Shown: positions 46,010-55,331, numbered from the stretch's first letter. The stretch: 64,000 nucleotides of DNA from Clostridiales bacterium (GCA_012840445.1 DULI01000008.1:124001-188000); one strand, 5' to 3'. Program-made: numbers and translations. Notes: generated by a model not told the origin, from the letters alone.

Positions 46010-47045
46010 TGACAGTTTATCAAATGGCGAGGCAGCCTTAATAATAACCCCCGTAAACCGGAGGTATTTGACTAAATTTCACTCATCTTTGGGATACCTG
46101 CTGATTACGCGAAATGAAAGCATTTTATTTGTTGACGGAAGATACTACGAGGCGGCATGCTATTATGCGCATTGTAGCGAAGTGGTGCCGCTAAAAAGGC
46201 TTAATGAACAGCTGCCCGAATATTTAAACAAATTTAATATCTCTAAACTGCTGCTTGAGGACGAAATAATATTTCGGGACTATAAGAATTTAAAATCCGC
46301 CCTTTCTATTGAAGTAGAGCCTTCAAGCAACCTTTCAGGCCTTATTATGGAATGCAAGAGCGTAAAATCACTGGATGAAATTGAAAAGATAGAGAAAGCA
46401 CAAAGGATTGCCGAAAAGGCATTTGACGAGGTGCTGAACATTATAAAGCCCGGCATATCTGAAAGGCATCTTGCTTTGGAACTTGACTACAATATACGCA
46501 AATTTGGCGGCGATGACATTTCATTTGAAACTATTGTGGTTTCGGGCGAAAATTCCTCCCTGCCTCATGGTGTGCCGGGGGAGCGCGAAGTTAAACCAGG
46601 TGATTTTATAACCTTTGATTTTGGTGCTGTAAAAGACGGGTATCACAGCGACATGACCCGAACAATAGCGTTAGAATACGCTACCGATGAAATGCAGAAG
46701 GTGTACTATTGTGTTTTAAGCGCTCAAATCGCGGCTTTAAATATTATAAAAGAAGGCTTGCCTTGCGGCGAGGTAGATAAAGCTGCACGAGATGTTATAG
46801 AGTTGCAGGGATTTGGAGAGTATTTTGTGCACAGCACCGGACATGGCGTTGGGCTTAAAATCCACGAGGAGCCAAGGCTTGTAAAAGACAATACGGCATT
46901 ACTTAAATCCGGAAATGTAGTTACTGTGGAGCCTGGTATATATATTCCCTCCAAATTCGGGGCCCGGATCGAGGATATGGTCGTTGTTACTAAGGAAGGC
47001 AGCATTAATCTTACAAAAACAGCAAAAGATTTGATTATAATTTAA
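45996..47045 (+). CDS. M24B family Xaa-Pro aminopeptidase
   Basis: A metal-dependent peptidase that removes an N-terminal residue before proline. A creatinase-like N-domain (to about 125) is followed by the pita-bread domain, whose metal ligands lie in TFDFGAVKDGYHSDMTRTI (two Asp), STGHGVGLKIHEEP (His), VEPGIYIP (Glu) and ARIEDMVV (Glu). At 349 residues it is the YqhT/PepQ-like size. It overlaps aroQ by 14 bases and has no good ribosome site of its own, so translation is likely coupled. The pairing aroQ-pepP(-efp) is common in Firmicutes, but efp does not follow here. Confidence 0.93.
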   Translation: MKRISDSLSNGEAALIITPVNRRYLTKFHSSLGYLLITRNESILFVDGRYYEAACYYAHCSEVVPLKRLNEQLPEYLNKFNISKLLLEDEIIFRDYKNLKSALSIEVEPSSNLSGLIMECKSVKSLDEIEKIEKAQRIAEKAFDEVLNIIKPGISERHLALELDYNIRKFGGDDISFETIVVSGENSSLPHGVPGEREVKPGDFITFDFGAVKDGYHSDMTRTIALEYATDEMQKVYYCVLSAQIAALNIIKEGLPCGEVDKAARDVIELQGFGEYFVHSTGHGVGLKIHEEPRLVKDNTALLKSGNVVTVEPGIYIPSKFGARIEDMVVVTKEGSINLTKTAKDLIII

Positions 47046-47072
47046 AGCCACCTCCTTTTAAGGTGGCTTTTT
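47044..47072 (+). terminator. Rho-independent terminator after the M24 peptidase
   Basis: AAAGCCACCT / AGGTGGCTTT around a 7-base loop, followed by T5. Confidence 0.85.
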
Positions 47073-47154
47073 AAATTTATAATTCAACAAACGACTGCTT
47101 TCGCCATATTATATAATACGAAATCTTATTTAAAGAAAAAGGGGTAGTGAAAAG

Positions 47155-47586
47155 GTGAGCGAACATACATTATTCTGCAAAGTTTATGTTATTCCTGTAG
47201 TGATCATAAGCCTAATAGCGGGTATTGTTGAAACGGTTTTATATATACTCGGGTATTTTCCAAATATAGTTGCCACGCTTTGGATTGCCCTTGGTATAGC
47301 AGTAATAATGCTTATAGGTTTGATTGCGGGAATTATAAGGTTGTCAACTAACAACTGCATTATGGTAAGCTACTGCGCAAGACCGTTGGTTAAGGCTTAC
47401 ACCGTCGGTGTAATCGGTACCATTACCTCGGTGGCTTTAACCCTTGCAACCTATTTAAACAACCAGGCTCGCAGCACTTTGGTTTTGGTTGCCTTAAGCG
47501 CCTATGCATTTTCAATGGCAGTTGTTTCCTTTGTAATACTTGTTGGTCAGTGGGTTGACAGAAAACTATTTAAAAGAATCGATTAG
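47155..47586 (+). CDS. Four-helix membrane protein of unknown function
   Basis: Hydrophobic segments at about 10-32, 39-62, 82-102 and 108-130 predict four membrane helices. The loops are short, and the basic end WVDRKLFKRID lies in the cytoplasm. There is no family signature that I recognise. The GTG start at 47155 follows AAAAAGGGGTAG. It stands alone between two terminators, with a TATAAT at 47112-47117. Its role is unknown. Confidence 0.65.
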   Translation: MSEHTLFCKVYVIPVVIISLIAGIVETVLYILGYFPNIVATLWIALGIAVIMLIGLIAGIIRLSTNNCIMVSYCARPLVKAYTVGVIGTITSVALTLATYLNNQARSTLVLVALSAYAFSMAVVSFVILVGQWVDRKLFKRID

Positions 47587-47601
47587 AAAATAGTTTTGAA
47601 A

Positions 47602-47648
47602 TAATAATAGAAGCAGCCATTTATAGATAATGGCTGCTATTATTTTTT
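47602..47648. terminator. Bidirectional terminator overlapping the end of the AraC gene
   Basis: AGCAGCCATT / AATGGCTGCT with a 7-base loop, T6 on the plus side, and AATAATAG-type flanks that extend the stem. On the minus strand its first arm encodes the last residues (NNSSHYL) of the regulator. Confidence 0.75.
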
Positions 47649-48439
47649 CTAAATCGTGAAGGGCTGACCCCCACGATTGATTTAAAACAGTTTGCAAAAT
47701 AATGCTGGTCGGCAAAATGCAGTTTTTCTGAAATCTCGCTTATATTAAGGCTAGAATTAAGTAGATACTGTTTCGCCAGTTCTATTTTGTGCTGGCGAAA
47801 ATAATTGTATGGGGTAATACCGTAGTGGTCTTTAAAAAGCTTTATTATATAGTTTTTTGAGTAACCAAGCAGCCTCGAGATGTCTGAAATGTCCACAATA
47901 TTCTCAATATTTAAATCGAGATAAAGCTTGATTTGTTCGGGAATTGATAATGGTTTATTTTCAATATGGTTCTTAATCTGCAGGATAATTCTATGGACAA
48001 TTACTGATACTTCGTCGGCAAGTTGTATGTAGCTTATATTTTTTTGCGACGCAAGATAAATAATTTCCTTCATATAGGATAAAATATTGCAATTGGTAAT
48101 ATGATATGTTTCCGGGGGAATATAACTTCTGAACATATCTTCGGCAAACTCGCCGTTGAATACCACCCAAATTTTTACCCATGGGTCGTCCTCGCTTGAA
48201 TAATAGCAATGCCTGCTGTTTTTGGTAAGAATATAAACATCGTTTTTCTGCGGGAAGCACTTCGTACCGTTAATTTCCAAAACGCCGCTTCCGTCGATTA
48301 TATATTCAAATGAAAGAATATTTTCCCCGTTGCGTTCTATGCGGTAATTTTTGTCGCAGTAGGAAATACCGGTCATAAGTAGGTTAAAGGGCAGTTTTGG
48401 ATTATATAAGTGCCAAAAGCTGAATATTTTTTCATTCAT
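47621..48439 (-). CDS. AraC family transcriptional regulator with cupin sensor
   Basis: An N-terminal cupin-like domain (about 20-130, with SRHCYYSSEDDPWVKIWVVF) is typical of sugar-sensing AraC proteins. Two helix-turn-helix units at the C-terminus follow: ISDISRLLGYSKNYIIKLF and ISEISEKLHFADQHYFANCFK, ending in GVSPSRFRK. I chose the ATG at 48439 because GTGAGG, its ribosome site, would lie inside the longer frame. At 272 residues it is standard. It is divergent from the glutaminase A-like gene across 131 AT-rich bases, which makes that gene its probable target. Confidence 0.9.
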   Translation of the reverse strand: MNEKIFSFWHLYNPKLPFNLLMTGISYCDKNYRIERNGENILSFEYIIDGSGVLEINGTKCFPQKNDVYILTKNSRHCYYSSEDDPWVKIWVVFNGEFAEDMFRSYIPPETYHITNCNILSYMKEIIYLASQKNISYIQLADEVSVIVHRIILQIKNHIENKPLSIPEQIKLYLDLNIENIVDISDISRLLGYSKNYIIKLFKDHYGITPYNYFRQHKIELAKQYLLNSSLNISEISEKLHFADQHYFANCFKSIVGVSPSRFRKNNSSHYL

Positions 48440-48570
48440 TGTGATAATCCTCACATAATTTTTAATAAATTATATTAAAATTAAAATATTTGTATGATAA
48501 ATTATATATTACTTTAAAAAATATATAATTACAATATCTTTTCCTTTTAAGTCGTTTAGGAGGTCTTATT

Positions 48571-50496
48571 ATGAAAATGCGTGCACCCGCTGTTCCGCTT
48601 ATTACCGTTGACCCATATTTTTCGGTATGGTCAATGGCTGATAGGCTCAATGACGACATTACAAGGCATTGGACGGGACATCCGCACAGAATTACGGGTA
48701 CTGTATTAGTTGATGATAAAGAGTACTGCTTTATGGGCAAAAAGGACTGCCTTAAAATGCAGCAGACTAATCTCGATATAAATGCATTATCTAGCAAGTA
48801 TAGCTTTGAATGCCCCGAAGTAAAGCTTGAAGTAGTATTCACAACCCCATTGCTGCTGGATGATTTAAAACTAATGTCAAGGCCAGTGTCTTATATCAAC
48901 GCAAAAATCCAATCAAACGATGGCAAAGAGCATAAGGCTGTAGTTGTAATTAATGTTAATGACGAGCTGTGCCAGAATTTCAAGTATGAATTCCCGACAG
49001 TTTACACAGATTTAAGCGACCAATTTGGATTTGCCTGCGGCAGAGTTGGCAGCAAAATTCAAAGAGTGCTTAATAAATGCGGCGATGATTTGCGCATTAA
49101 CTGGGGATATTTGTATCTTGCCTCGAACAGCCCGAATGCCCAGTTAAAGAATATTGTGGAAACCAATAGATACGGCACGGTATGCAACAATCTGGAGCTT
49201 TCGGTTCCGGTTGACACTGCCGAAAATACATCAGCACTTTTTGCGGTAGCGTATGATGACATTAAGGCTATTGAGTACTTTAAGGTTCAGCTTGACGCTT
49301 ACTGGAAAAAAGACGGGGAAACAATTGAGGATGTAATAAAACATGCTTTAAATGAATACGACAGTATATACAGTAGGTGTGAGAAGTTTGCTGCCGAACT
49401 GTTTGAGGATGCGGTAAACTCTGGTAACGAAAAGTATGCCGAGCTTTTGTCCCTTGCATACAGGCAGTCAATCGCAGCCCACAAATTGTGCGCTGATACT
49501 GACGGCAAAATACTGTTCATTTCCAAGGAAAACTTCAGTAACGGCTGTGCTGCGACCGTGGACGTAACCTATCCGTCAATCCCTCTGTATTTGATTTATA
49601 ATCCCGAGCTTGTAAAAGGAATGTTAAGACCAATTTTTAAATATGCAAGCTCTGAAATTTGGTATTATGATTTTGCGCCTCACGACGCTGGAACCTATCC
49701 TTTAGTCAATGGCCAGGTGTACAGCCACGGTACATGCCCTGACTGGCAGATGCCGGTTGAAGAATGCGGAAACATGCTTATATGCACAGCAGCGGTAGCT
49801 GTTGCGACAAACGATGTCTCCTTTGCTAAAGAGAATTGGGATTTACTTGAGAAATGGTGCAATTACTTAATTGAAAATGGTGTTGATCCTGATAATCAGC
49901 TTTGTACCGACGACTTTGCCGGACATTTGGCGCACAACTGTAATCTTTCAATCAAAGCAATAATGGGAATTGCCAGCTTTGCGGTTTTAAACCGTATGGA
50001 CGGCAATGAGGATAAATATAATGAATTAATGCAGATTGCCAAATCCATGGCAGAAAAATGGATTGAAATGGCGGCAAACGGCGACGGCACATTCCGGCTG
50101 GCGTTCGACCGCCCAGGCACATTCAGCATGAAATACAATGCTGTTTGGGATAAGATTTTTGGTTTAAATATTTTCCCGAAGGATACATTTAAGGCCGAAC
50201 TTAGGGCTTATATTGAGAAACACTCTAATAGATTTGGCTTACTTCTTGACAACAGGGAAAACTACACAAAAGCCGACTGGATTGTATGGTGCGCAACCCT
50301 TTGCGATAGCAAGGAAGATTTCACCGCACTTACAGATAAACTGTGGTACGCCTATGACAAGTCGGAAAGCAGGGTACCCATGACTGACTGGTATTCCACG
50401 GTTACTGCAAAACAGGTTGGTTTCCAAAACCGATCGGTTATTGGAGGGTTGTTTATTAAACTGCTCAATGATAAAGGAATATGCAAAGTAAAATAA
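48571..50496 (+). CDS. Glutaminase A-like protein (DUF4964/DUF5127/DUF4965/DUF1793 architecture)
   Basis: Resembles fungal and Bacteroidetes glutaminase A. The start PLITVDPYFSVWS is the conserved DUF4964/5127 opening, and the C-terminal half forms a six-hairpin-like helical barrel with WYYDFAPHDAGTYPL, MPVEECGNML, CTDDFAGHLAHNCNLS and SMKYNAVWDKIFGLNIF. Acidic residues in the DAGTYP, EECGN and DDFAGHL motifs are candidates for catalysis. There is no signal peptide, so this one is probably cytoplasmic, unlike secreted relatives. At 641 residues it is the short form. TTTAGGAGG precedes the ATG. Glutaminase activity is unproven for most members, and a glycoside hydrolase role is equally possible. 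Confidence 0.75.
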   Translation: MKMRAPAVPLITVDPYFSVWSMADRLNDDITRHWTGHPHRITGTVLVDDKEYCFMGKKDCLKMQQTNLDINALSSKYSFECPEVKLEVVFTTPLLLDDLKLMSRPVSYINAKIQSNDGKEHKAVVVINVNDELCQNFKYEFPTVYTDLSDQFGFACGRVGSKIQRVLNKCGDDLRINWGYLYLASNSPNAQLKNIVETNRYGTVCNNLELSVPVDTAENTSALFAVAYDDIKAIEYFKVQLDAYWKKDGETIEDVIKHALNEYDSIYSRCEKFAAELFEDAVNSGNEKYAELLSLAYRQSIAAHKLCADTDGKILFISKENFSNGCAATVDVTYPSIPLYLIYNPELVKGMLRPIFKYASSEIWYYDFAPHDAGTYPLVNGQVYSHGTCPDWQMPVEECGNMLICTAAVAVATNDVSFAKENWDLLEKWCNYLIENGVDPDNQLCTDDFAGHLAHNCNLSIKAIMGIASFAVLNRMDGNEDKYNELMQIAKSMAEKWIEMAANGDGTFRLAFDRPGTFSMKYNAVWDKIFGLNIFPKDTFKAELRAYIEKHSNRFGLLLDNRENYTKADWIVWCATLCDSKEDFTALTDKLWYAYDKSESRVPMTDWYSTVTAKQVGFQNRSVIGGLFIKLLNDKGICKVK

Positions 50497-50506
50497 TAAA
50501 AATTTT

Positions 50507-50533
50507 AAGCCGCACAAGTCCTGTGCGGCTTTT
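50507..50533 (+). terminator. Terminator after the glutaminase A-like gene
   Basis: AAGCCGCAC / GTGCGGCTT around a 7-base loop, followed by a short T tract. Confidence 0.8.
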
Positions 50534-50588
50534 GCTTTGAGAATACTATTGTAAAGGTAAAAGCGTAACGTAATTTAGACCAAACGAT

Positions 50589-51539
50589 TTAATCTTGGGG
50601 TCGGAAATCCTCCATAATAATAGAACGGAGTTTTACCACATCGGAAACGGTTATTCTTCCGTCACCGTCAATATCGGTGAGGTCAACATTTTTGTACAAA
50701 GAATATTTAATTCCCTCCATTATTGATTTACGCAGAGCCACTAAATCGGCAACGGTAATATCGCCGTCTAAATTGATATCACCGACTCTATAGGTTACAT
50801 TGAACTTGGCGCCCGACTGTGCAAGAACATCTAACCTTTCATCATTCAGAAGCCCTAGCTCATAGGCCGTGTCAAGATCATAAACCTTCTGCCCGTCAAA
50901 AACAGCCATATAGGTGTCTGAGCTCGAGAAGGCAAGTATACGATTTCCAACCCGTTTATGGGTTATAGCATCGGCAGAGAAAAATTCTTCATAATACGGA
51001 TTAAATACCAAGACCTTTTCATCATCGAAGCTTCCGCATTGGGTAAAATAGAACTTTTCTATATCAAGGTGGCTATTGCCAGTTTGCTCGCAGAACCAAT
51101 TAAATAGGATCTGCCTATTGATTGATTCAAGATACTCTTCCCAAGTAAACAATGGATAAATAATTCTTGGAGATCTTGGTATTATCCCCAGATCCACAGC
51201 ATCTTTGAGCTCATAAATGTTACCCTTGTCATATACAACCAAAAGATCAGGGGTAGTTTGTTCCGGAATTCTGACACGTCCCAAATCAGGTGCTAATACT
51301 AATAAATTCTCATCATCAAGAATTTCACATACAAATAGAATAAATTCGTTAAATTCAAATCCTAGTTCATTATACCCGTGTTCACAGACCCACTCATACA
51401 CAATTTGTTTGACGTTTTTATCCGAAACCGGGGAAGCGGATGACGGAAAAACAAATGTGCAGGATAATAGAGCAATGATGCAAACAACTGCAATGGATCT
51501 AAATATTGTTTTTGCAAACCTGTTAAATCTTTTTTGCAT
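50589..51539 (-). CDS. Secreted dockerin-type protein with two copies of an unnamed module
   Basis: A signal peptide (basic start, hydrophobic core at about 16-31, then SSASPVS) directs export. Two related modules of about 95 residues follow, each with an aromatic NWFCE-like start, a Cys, a DDE motif and an ending of the YDLDTAYELGL type. The C-terminus is a dockerin type I pair: DINLDGDITVADLVALRKSI and DIDGDGRITVSDVVKLRSII, with EF-hand-like calcium ligands. The start is the ATG at 51539 behind TTAGGAGGTG. Dockerins bind cohesins in extracellular complexes; no cohesin is in the window. It has no recognisable catalytic domain. Confidence 0.85.
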   Translation of the reverse strand: MQKRFNRFAKTIFRSIAVVCIIALLSCTFVFPSSASPVSDKNVKQIVYEWVCEHGYNELGFEFNEFILFVCEILDDENLLVLAPDLGRVRIPEQTTPDLLVVYDKGNIYELKDAVDLGIIPRSPRIIYPLFTWEEYLESINRQILFNWFCEQTGNSHLDIEKFYFTQCGSFDDEKVLVFNPYYEEFFSADAITHKRVGNRILAFSSSDTYMAVFDGQKVYDLDTAYELGLLNDERLDVLAQSGAKFNVTYRVGDINLDGDITVADLVALRKSIMEGIKYSLYKNVDLTDIDGDGRITVSDVVKLRSIIMEDFRPQD

Positions 51540-51625
51540 AACAACACCTCCTAAAAATACTACATTGCTCAATTAAGTACATATTTGCTACCTCATACTT
51601 TTACTTTTGGCATAAGGCGGCTTTA

Positions 51626-52692
51626 TCATTTGACTTGGTCCATTATGATTGAACGCAGTTTTACAACATCAGAGACCGAGAGTTTGCCATCTTGGTCGAT
51701 ATCATAATCGGGGGCATAAATCCCGTCAAAAGGTATATCGTCAAGCTGTCCCATAATGTATTTGCGTAATGCAACTATATCAGACACGGTTACGTTTCCA
51801 TCCAAATCAAGGTCGCCAACCTTATAAATTGCCATAAACTTAGTATTAGAACCTTCAAGGCTATCCAGCATTTCATCAGTTATTAGTCCAAACTCATAAG
51901 CTACCTCAAGGTCGTAAGCCTTTTGTCCGTCGTAGACAGCCATTAACTGGCCGGCAGTGGGAAAAACAAACACTCGATTTCCAACTCTTTTACGTGTTAT
52001 AACTTGACTAACAGCATCATAGTCAGGAAATACATTCAATACAAAAATTTTCTCGTCATCAAAGCTTTTACAGAGTGAAAAAAATATATTATCTATATTA
52101 ATATCTTTATATCTGGGTTTTTCGCGATACCAATCAAACAGAGCTTTTAGAATTTGGCTGTCATTGTGACTACTACTAATAGCCACTTTATTATTTGGGT
52201 CATTGCTGAGATTCTTGACAAAATCTGTATACGCATCTCTATAAAGAATATTTTAAAATCTAAGTAATAATTCCTCGTTATTTATGATGCCAAGGTCATA
52301 AGCCTCCTCAAGTTCATAAACGTTCCCCTTATCATATACAGCCATAAGCGTATTTCCATCAGGGAAGGTAAAAAAGCGGGTATGGGTAATAGCCTGAGTA
52401 TAATAAAAACCTACGTAATTGGGCTTAAATATTAACAAATCTCCATCCTTATAACTTGCACATTGCCACAGAAAAAATTTTTCAATTTTAAGGTCATGGA
52501 TATTATGAAAATCACAAACCATCCAAAGACTGTTTGCCTAATATTTTCGTCTGTAACCACATACTGATTTTCGAGCACAAATTGGTCAGATGCCGACGAT
52601 ACCGGTACGAGCATGATCATAAGCGCAATTGAGCATATAATTGCAATAAACCTGAGAATTTTATTTACAAAACTAAGAGAATTATTAAGCAT
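51626..52692 (-). pseudogene. Broken dockerin-type paralogue (one frameshift and one in-frame stop)
   Basis: The gene starts at the ATG at 52692 behind GGAGGG with an intact signal peptide (helix then VPVSSASD). After VFGW the frame is lost: inserting one T in the TTT run near 52525 restores the reading WFCDFHNIHDLKIEKFF, which matches the intact neighbour. Further on, an in-frame TAA at about 52253 stops the frame after EELLLRF, and the same frame then runs open to 51626 through the second module and both dockerin repeats (DLDLDGNVTVSDIVALRKYI, DIDQDGKLSVSDVVKLRSII). Repaired, it would be about 355 residues. The open 3' fragment has no good start, so it is unlikely to be made. Confidence 0.8.
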
Positions 52693-53019
52693 AATTCTAC
52701 CCTCCGACCACTGCTATTTTCCATCATAGTAATATATTGACCCAATATTAATTATAACAATTTTTGCCTTTTGTCAATACAGCATAAAATTATCTGATTA
52801 TTATTAAAAATTTTTTACTGACATTAATAATATATGGAATATTGTAGATTTATGCAACATTGTTAAATGATTAAACAACTTTTTGCGCCGAGAATAAAAT
52901 AATAATAAAAATATTGACAAAATTCTAACAAACATATTGACTATCACCATAAAAGCTGTATAATAGATTTATCACTATATTAATGATGTGGTTAAGTATT
53001 AGATTTAGGAGGCAAAAAT
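52693..53019. other. AT-rich intergenic region upstream of serC
   Basis: It lies between the divergent dockerin pseudogene and serC. Apart from the serC promoter, I see only AT-rich sequence, one extra TTGACA at 52914 without a matching -10, and no open frame, hairpin leader or T-box. Confidence 0.6.
52937..52964 (+). promoter_or_regulatory. Sigma-A promoter of serC-serA
   Basis: TTGACT, a 16-base spacer and TATAAT, about 55 bases before the serC start. Confidence 0.7.
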
Positions 53020-54105
53020 ATGGCAAGAGTTTACAATTTTAGTGCAGGCCCGTCTGTACTGCCTGAAAAGGTGTTGAGAAAAGCGGCTGAGGAATTAGTG
53101 GAATTCGGTTCAACCGGCCAATCGGTAATGGAGATGTCCCACCGTTCAAAGGAATATGAGGCAATACATAATGAGGCCGAAGCGCTTCTGCGCGAAATTA
53201 TGGAAATTCCGGACAACTATGAGGTGCTTTTTCTTCAGGGCGGAGCCTCTTCACAGTTTACAATGGTGCCAATGAACCTTATGATTAAAAACCGCAAGGC
53301 GGATTTCGTATTAACCGGACAATGGGCTACTAAGGCATACAAAGAGGCTTCCCGTTACGGACAGGCAAATATTGTGGCTTCTTCCAAAGACAAGACCTTC
53401 AGCTACATTCCCGAACTTGACAAGAGCATGTTTTCCAAAGACGCGGACTATGTCCATATTTGCTATAACAATACCATCTACGGCACAAAGTTTACTGAAA
53501 TTCCTGATACCGGAGACATCCCTCTTGTAGCTGATATTTCAAGCTGCATTCTTTCTGAACCCATAGATGTTTCCAGATTTGGGCTTTTATATGCCGGTGC
53601 CCAGAAAAACATGGCACCCGCCGGGCTTACCGTTGTTATCGTCCGGAAGGACTTAATCGGCAACGCCATGGATATTACACCTACAATGTTCAACTATCAA
53701 ATCCACGCCGAAAACAAATCGCTTTATAATACACCGCCATGCTATAATATATACATTTTAGGTCTTGTACTTAAATGGATTAAAGAAGAATTTGGCGATC
53801 TTAATAAGATGAAGGAACACAACGAAAAGAAAGCCGCTATACTTTACGACTTCCTTGATTCAAGCAAACTGTTTAAGGCAACCGTAAACAAGAAGGACCG
53901 CTCCCTTATGAATGTGCCTTTTGTTACAGGGAATGAAGAATTGGATGCCAAATTTGTCAAAGAGGCAAAAGAAGCTGGTTTTGTTAATCTCAAAGGCCAT
54001 CGCACCGTTGGCGGCATGAGGGCTTCCATATACAACGCTATGCCAATTGAAGGCGTTGAAAAACTGGTCGAATTCATGAAAGAGTTTGAGAAAAATAACG
54101 CTTAA
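53020..54105 (+). CDS. serC: Phosphoserine aminotransferase
   Basis: A PLP enzyme that converts 3-phosphohydroxypyruvate and glutamate to phosphoserine. VYNFSAGPSVLPEKVL, MEMSHRSKEYEAIHNEAE and FLQGGASSQFTMVPMNL are diagnostic; the Schiff-base Lys lies in LLYAGAQKNMAPAG, and GHRTVGGMRASIYNAMP closes the fold. At 361 residues it is normal. TTAGGAGG precedes the ATG. serA follows after 15 bases; serB is not adjacent. Confidence 0.97.
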   Translation: MARVYNFSAGPSVLPEKVLRKAAEELVEFGSTGQSVMEMSHRSKEYEAIHNEAEALLREIMEIPDNYEVLFLQGGASSQFTMVPMNLMIKNRKADFVLTGQWATKAYKEASRYGQANIVASSKDKTFSYIPELDKSMFSKDADYVHICYNNTIYGTKFTEIPDTGDIPLVADISSCILSEPIDVSRFGLLYAGAQKNMAPAGLTVVIVRKDLIGNAMDITPTMFNYQIHAENKSLYNTPPCYNIYILGLVLKWIKEEFGDLNKMKEHNEKKAAILYDFLDSSKLFKATVNKKDRSLMNVPFVTGNEELDAKFVKEAKEAGFVNLKGHRTVGGMRASIYNAMPIEGVEKLVEFMKEFEKNNA

Positions 54106-54120
54106 GGTGGAGGATTAATA

Positions 54121-55287
54121 ATGTTTAAAATAAAGACATTTAATAAAATTTCCCCGTCCGGTCTTGAGAAGTTCGACAAGGAAAAATATGTTTATGGCGA
54201 CGAAATCGAAAATCCTGATGCGGCACTTGTGCGTTCGGCGTCCCTGCACGAAATGGAATTCCCGGAAAATTTAAAGGCGATTGCAAGGGCTGGCGCGGGT
54301 ACTAACAATATTCCGATCGACCGCTGCTCCGAGGCTGGAATTGTTGTATTTAATACGCCCGGTGCCAATGCCAACGCGGTTAAAGAGCTGGTTATTGCTG
54401 GGCTCTTACTGTCCTCCCGTAAAATTGTTTCTGGTATTGAGTGGACTAAAACACTTAAAGGACAGGGTGAAAATGTTCCCAAACTGGTCGAGAAGGGTAA
54501 AAGCGCATTTGCCGGACCGGAGATTGCTGGCAAAAGCATAGGAGTTATTGGCCTTGGCGCAATTGGTGTGCTTGTTGCCAACGCCGCTGATGATCTTGGA
54601 ATGACAGTTTACGGGTATGACCCTTATATTTCTGTAGCTTCGGCCTGGAACCTTAATAAAAATGCAATTCATGTGCTTGACATAAAAGAGATTTTTGCAA
54701 ATTGCGATTATATAACCGTTCATGTACCGTTGAATGATAATACCAGGGACCTGATTAATAAGGAATCCATTGCGCTAATGAAGGACGGCGTAAGAATTCT
54801 CAACTTTTCAAGGGCGGAGCTTGTTAACACCGCCGATATTCTTGAGGCTCTTGACAACGGCAAGGTTGCATCATATGTAACCGACTTCCCGACAGATGAG
54901 ATAATTGGCGCGGAAGGAGTAATCGCCATTCCCCATCTGGGCGCTTCGACACCTGAATCTGAAGATAACTGTGCAACAATGGCGGTAAATCAGCTTATTG
55001 ACTATCTTGAAAACGGTAATATAACAAATTCAGTCAACCTGCCTGACGCTTCCATGCCGCGGTACGAAAACACAACCCGGATTTGTGTTATTCACCGGAA
55101 TATTCCCAATATTATCAGCCAGATTACTTCGGTAGTATCCAAACAGAATATAAATATAGAGAATATGTTAAACAAGTCCAAGAAGGACTATGCATATTCC
55201 ATGCTTGATATATCCGGAGAAGCGACAGATGCAATTGTTAACGAAATAAAATCGGTTTCCGGGATTATAAAGGTAAGGGTAATATAA
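54121..55287 (+). CDS. serA: D-3-phosphoglycerate dehydrogenase
   Basis: Oxidises 3-phosphoglycerate with NAD, the entry to serine synthesis. Substrate domain: ARAGAGTNNIPIDRC and NTPGANANAVKELV; NAD fold: GKSIGVIGLGAIGVLVA; catalytic Arg in NFSRAELVNT, and HLGASTPESEDNCA with the active His. A C-terminal ACT domain (RICVIHRNIPNIISQIT) suggests feedback control by serine. At 388 residues it lacks the intervening domain of longer forms, as is common in Clostridia. GGTGGAGG precedes the ATG. The operon ends at a terminator 14 bases on. Confidence 0.96.
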   Translation: MFKIKTFNKISPSGLEKFDKEKYVYGDEIENPDAALVRSASLHEMEFPENLKAIARAGAGTNNIPIDRCSEAGIVVFNTPGANANAVKELVIAGLLLSSRKIVSGIEWTKTLKGQGENVPKLVEKGKSAFAGPEIAGKSIGVIGLGAIGVLVANAADDLGMTVYGYDPYISVASAWNLNKNAIHVLDIKEIFANCDYITVHVPLNDNTRDLINKESIALMKDGVRILNFSRAELVNTADILEALDNGKVASYVTDFPTDEIIGAEGVIAIPHLGASTPESEDNCATMAVNQLIDYLENGNITNSVNLPDASMPRYENTTRICVIHRNIPNIISQITSVVSKQNINIENMLNKSKKDYAYSMLDISGEATDAIVNEIKSVSGIIKVRVI

Positions 55288-55301
55288 ATTGGATTTTTCA
55301 C

Positions 55302-55331
55302 CTCCGCCAGTTTAACTGGCGGAGTTTTTTT
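55302..55331 (+). terminator. Rho-independent terminator after serA
   Basis: CTCCGCCAG / CTGGCGGAG around a 5-base loop, followed by T7. Confidence 0.9.
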
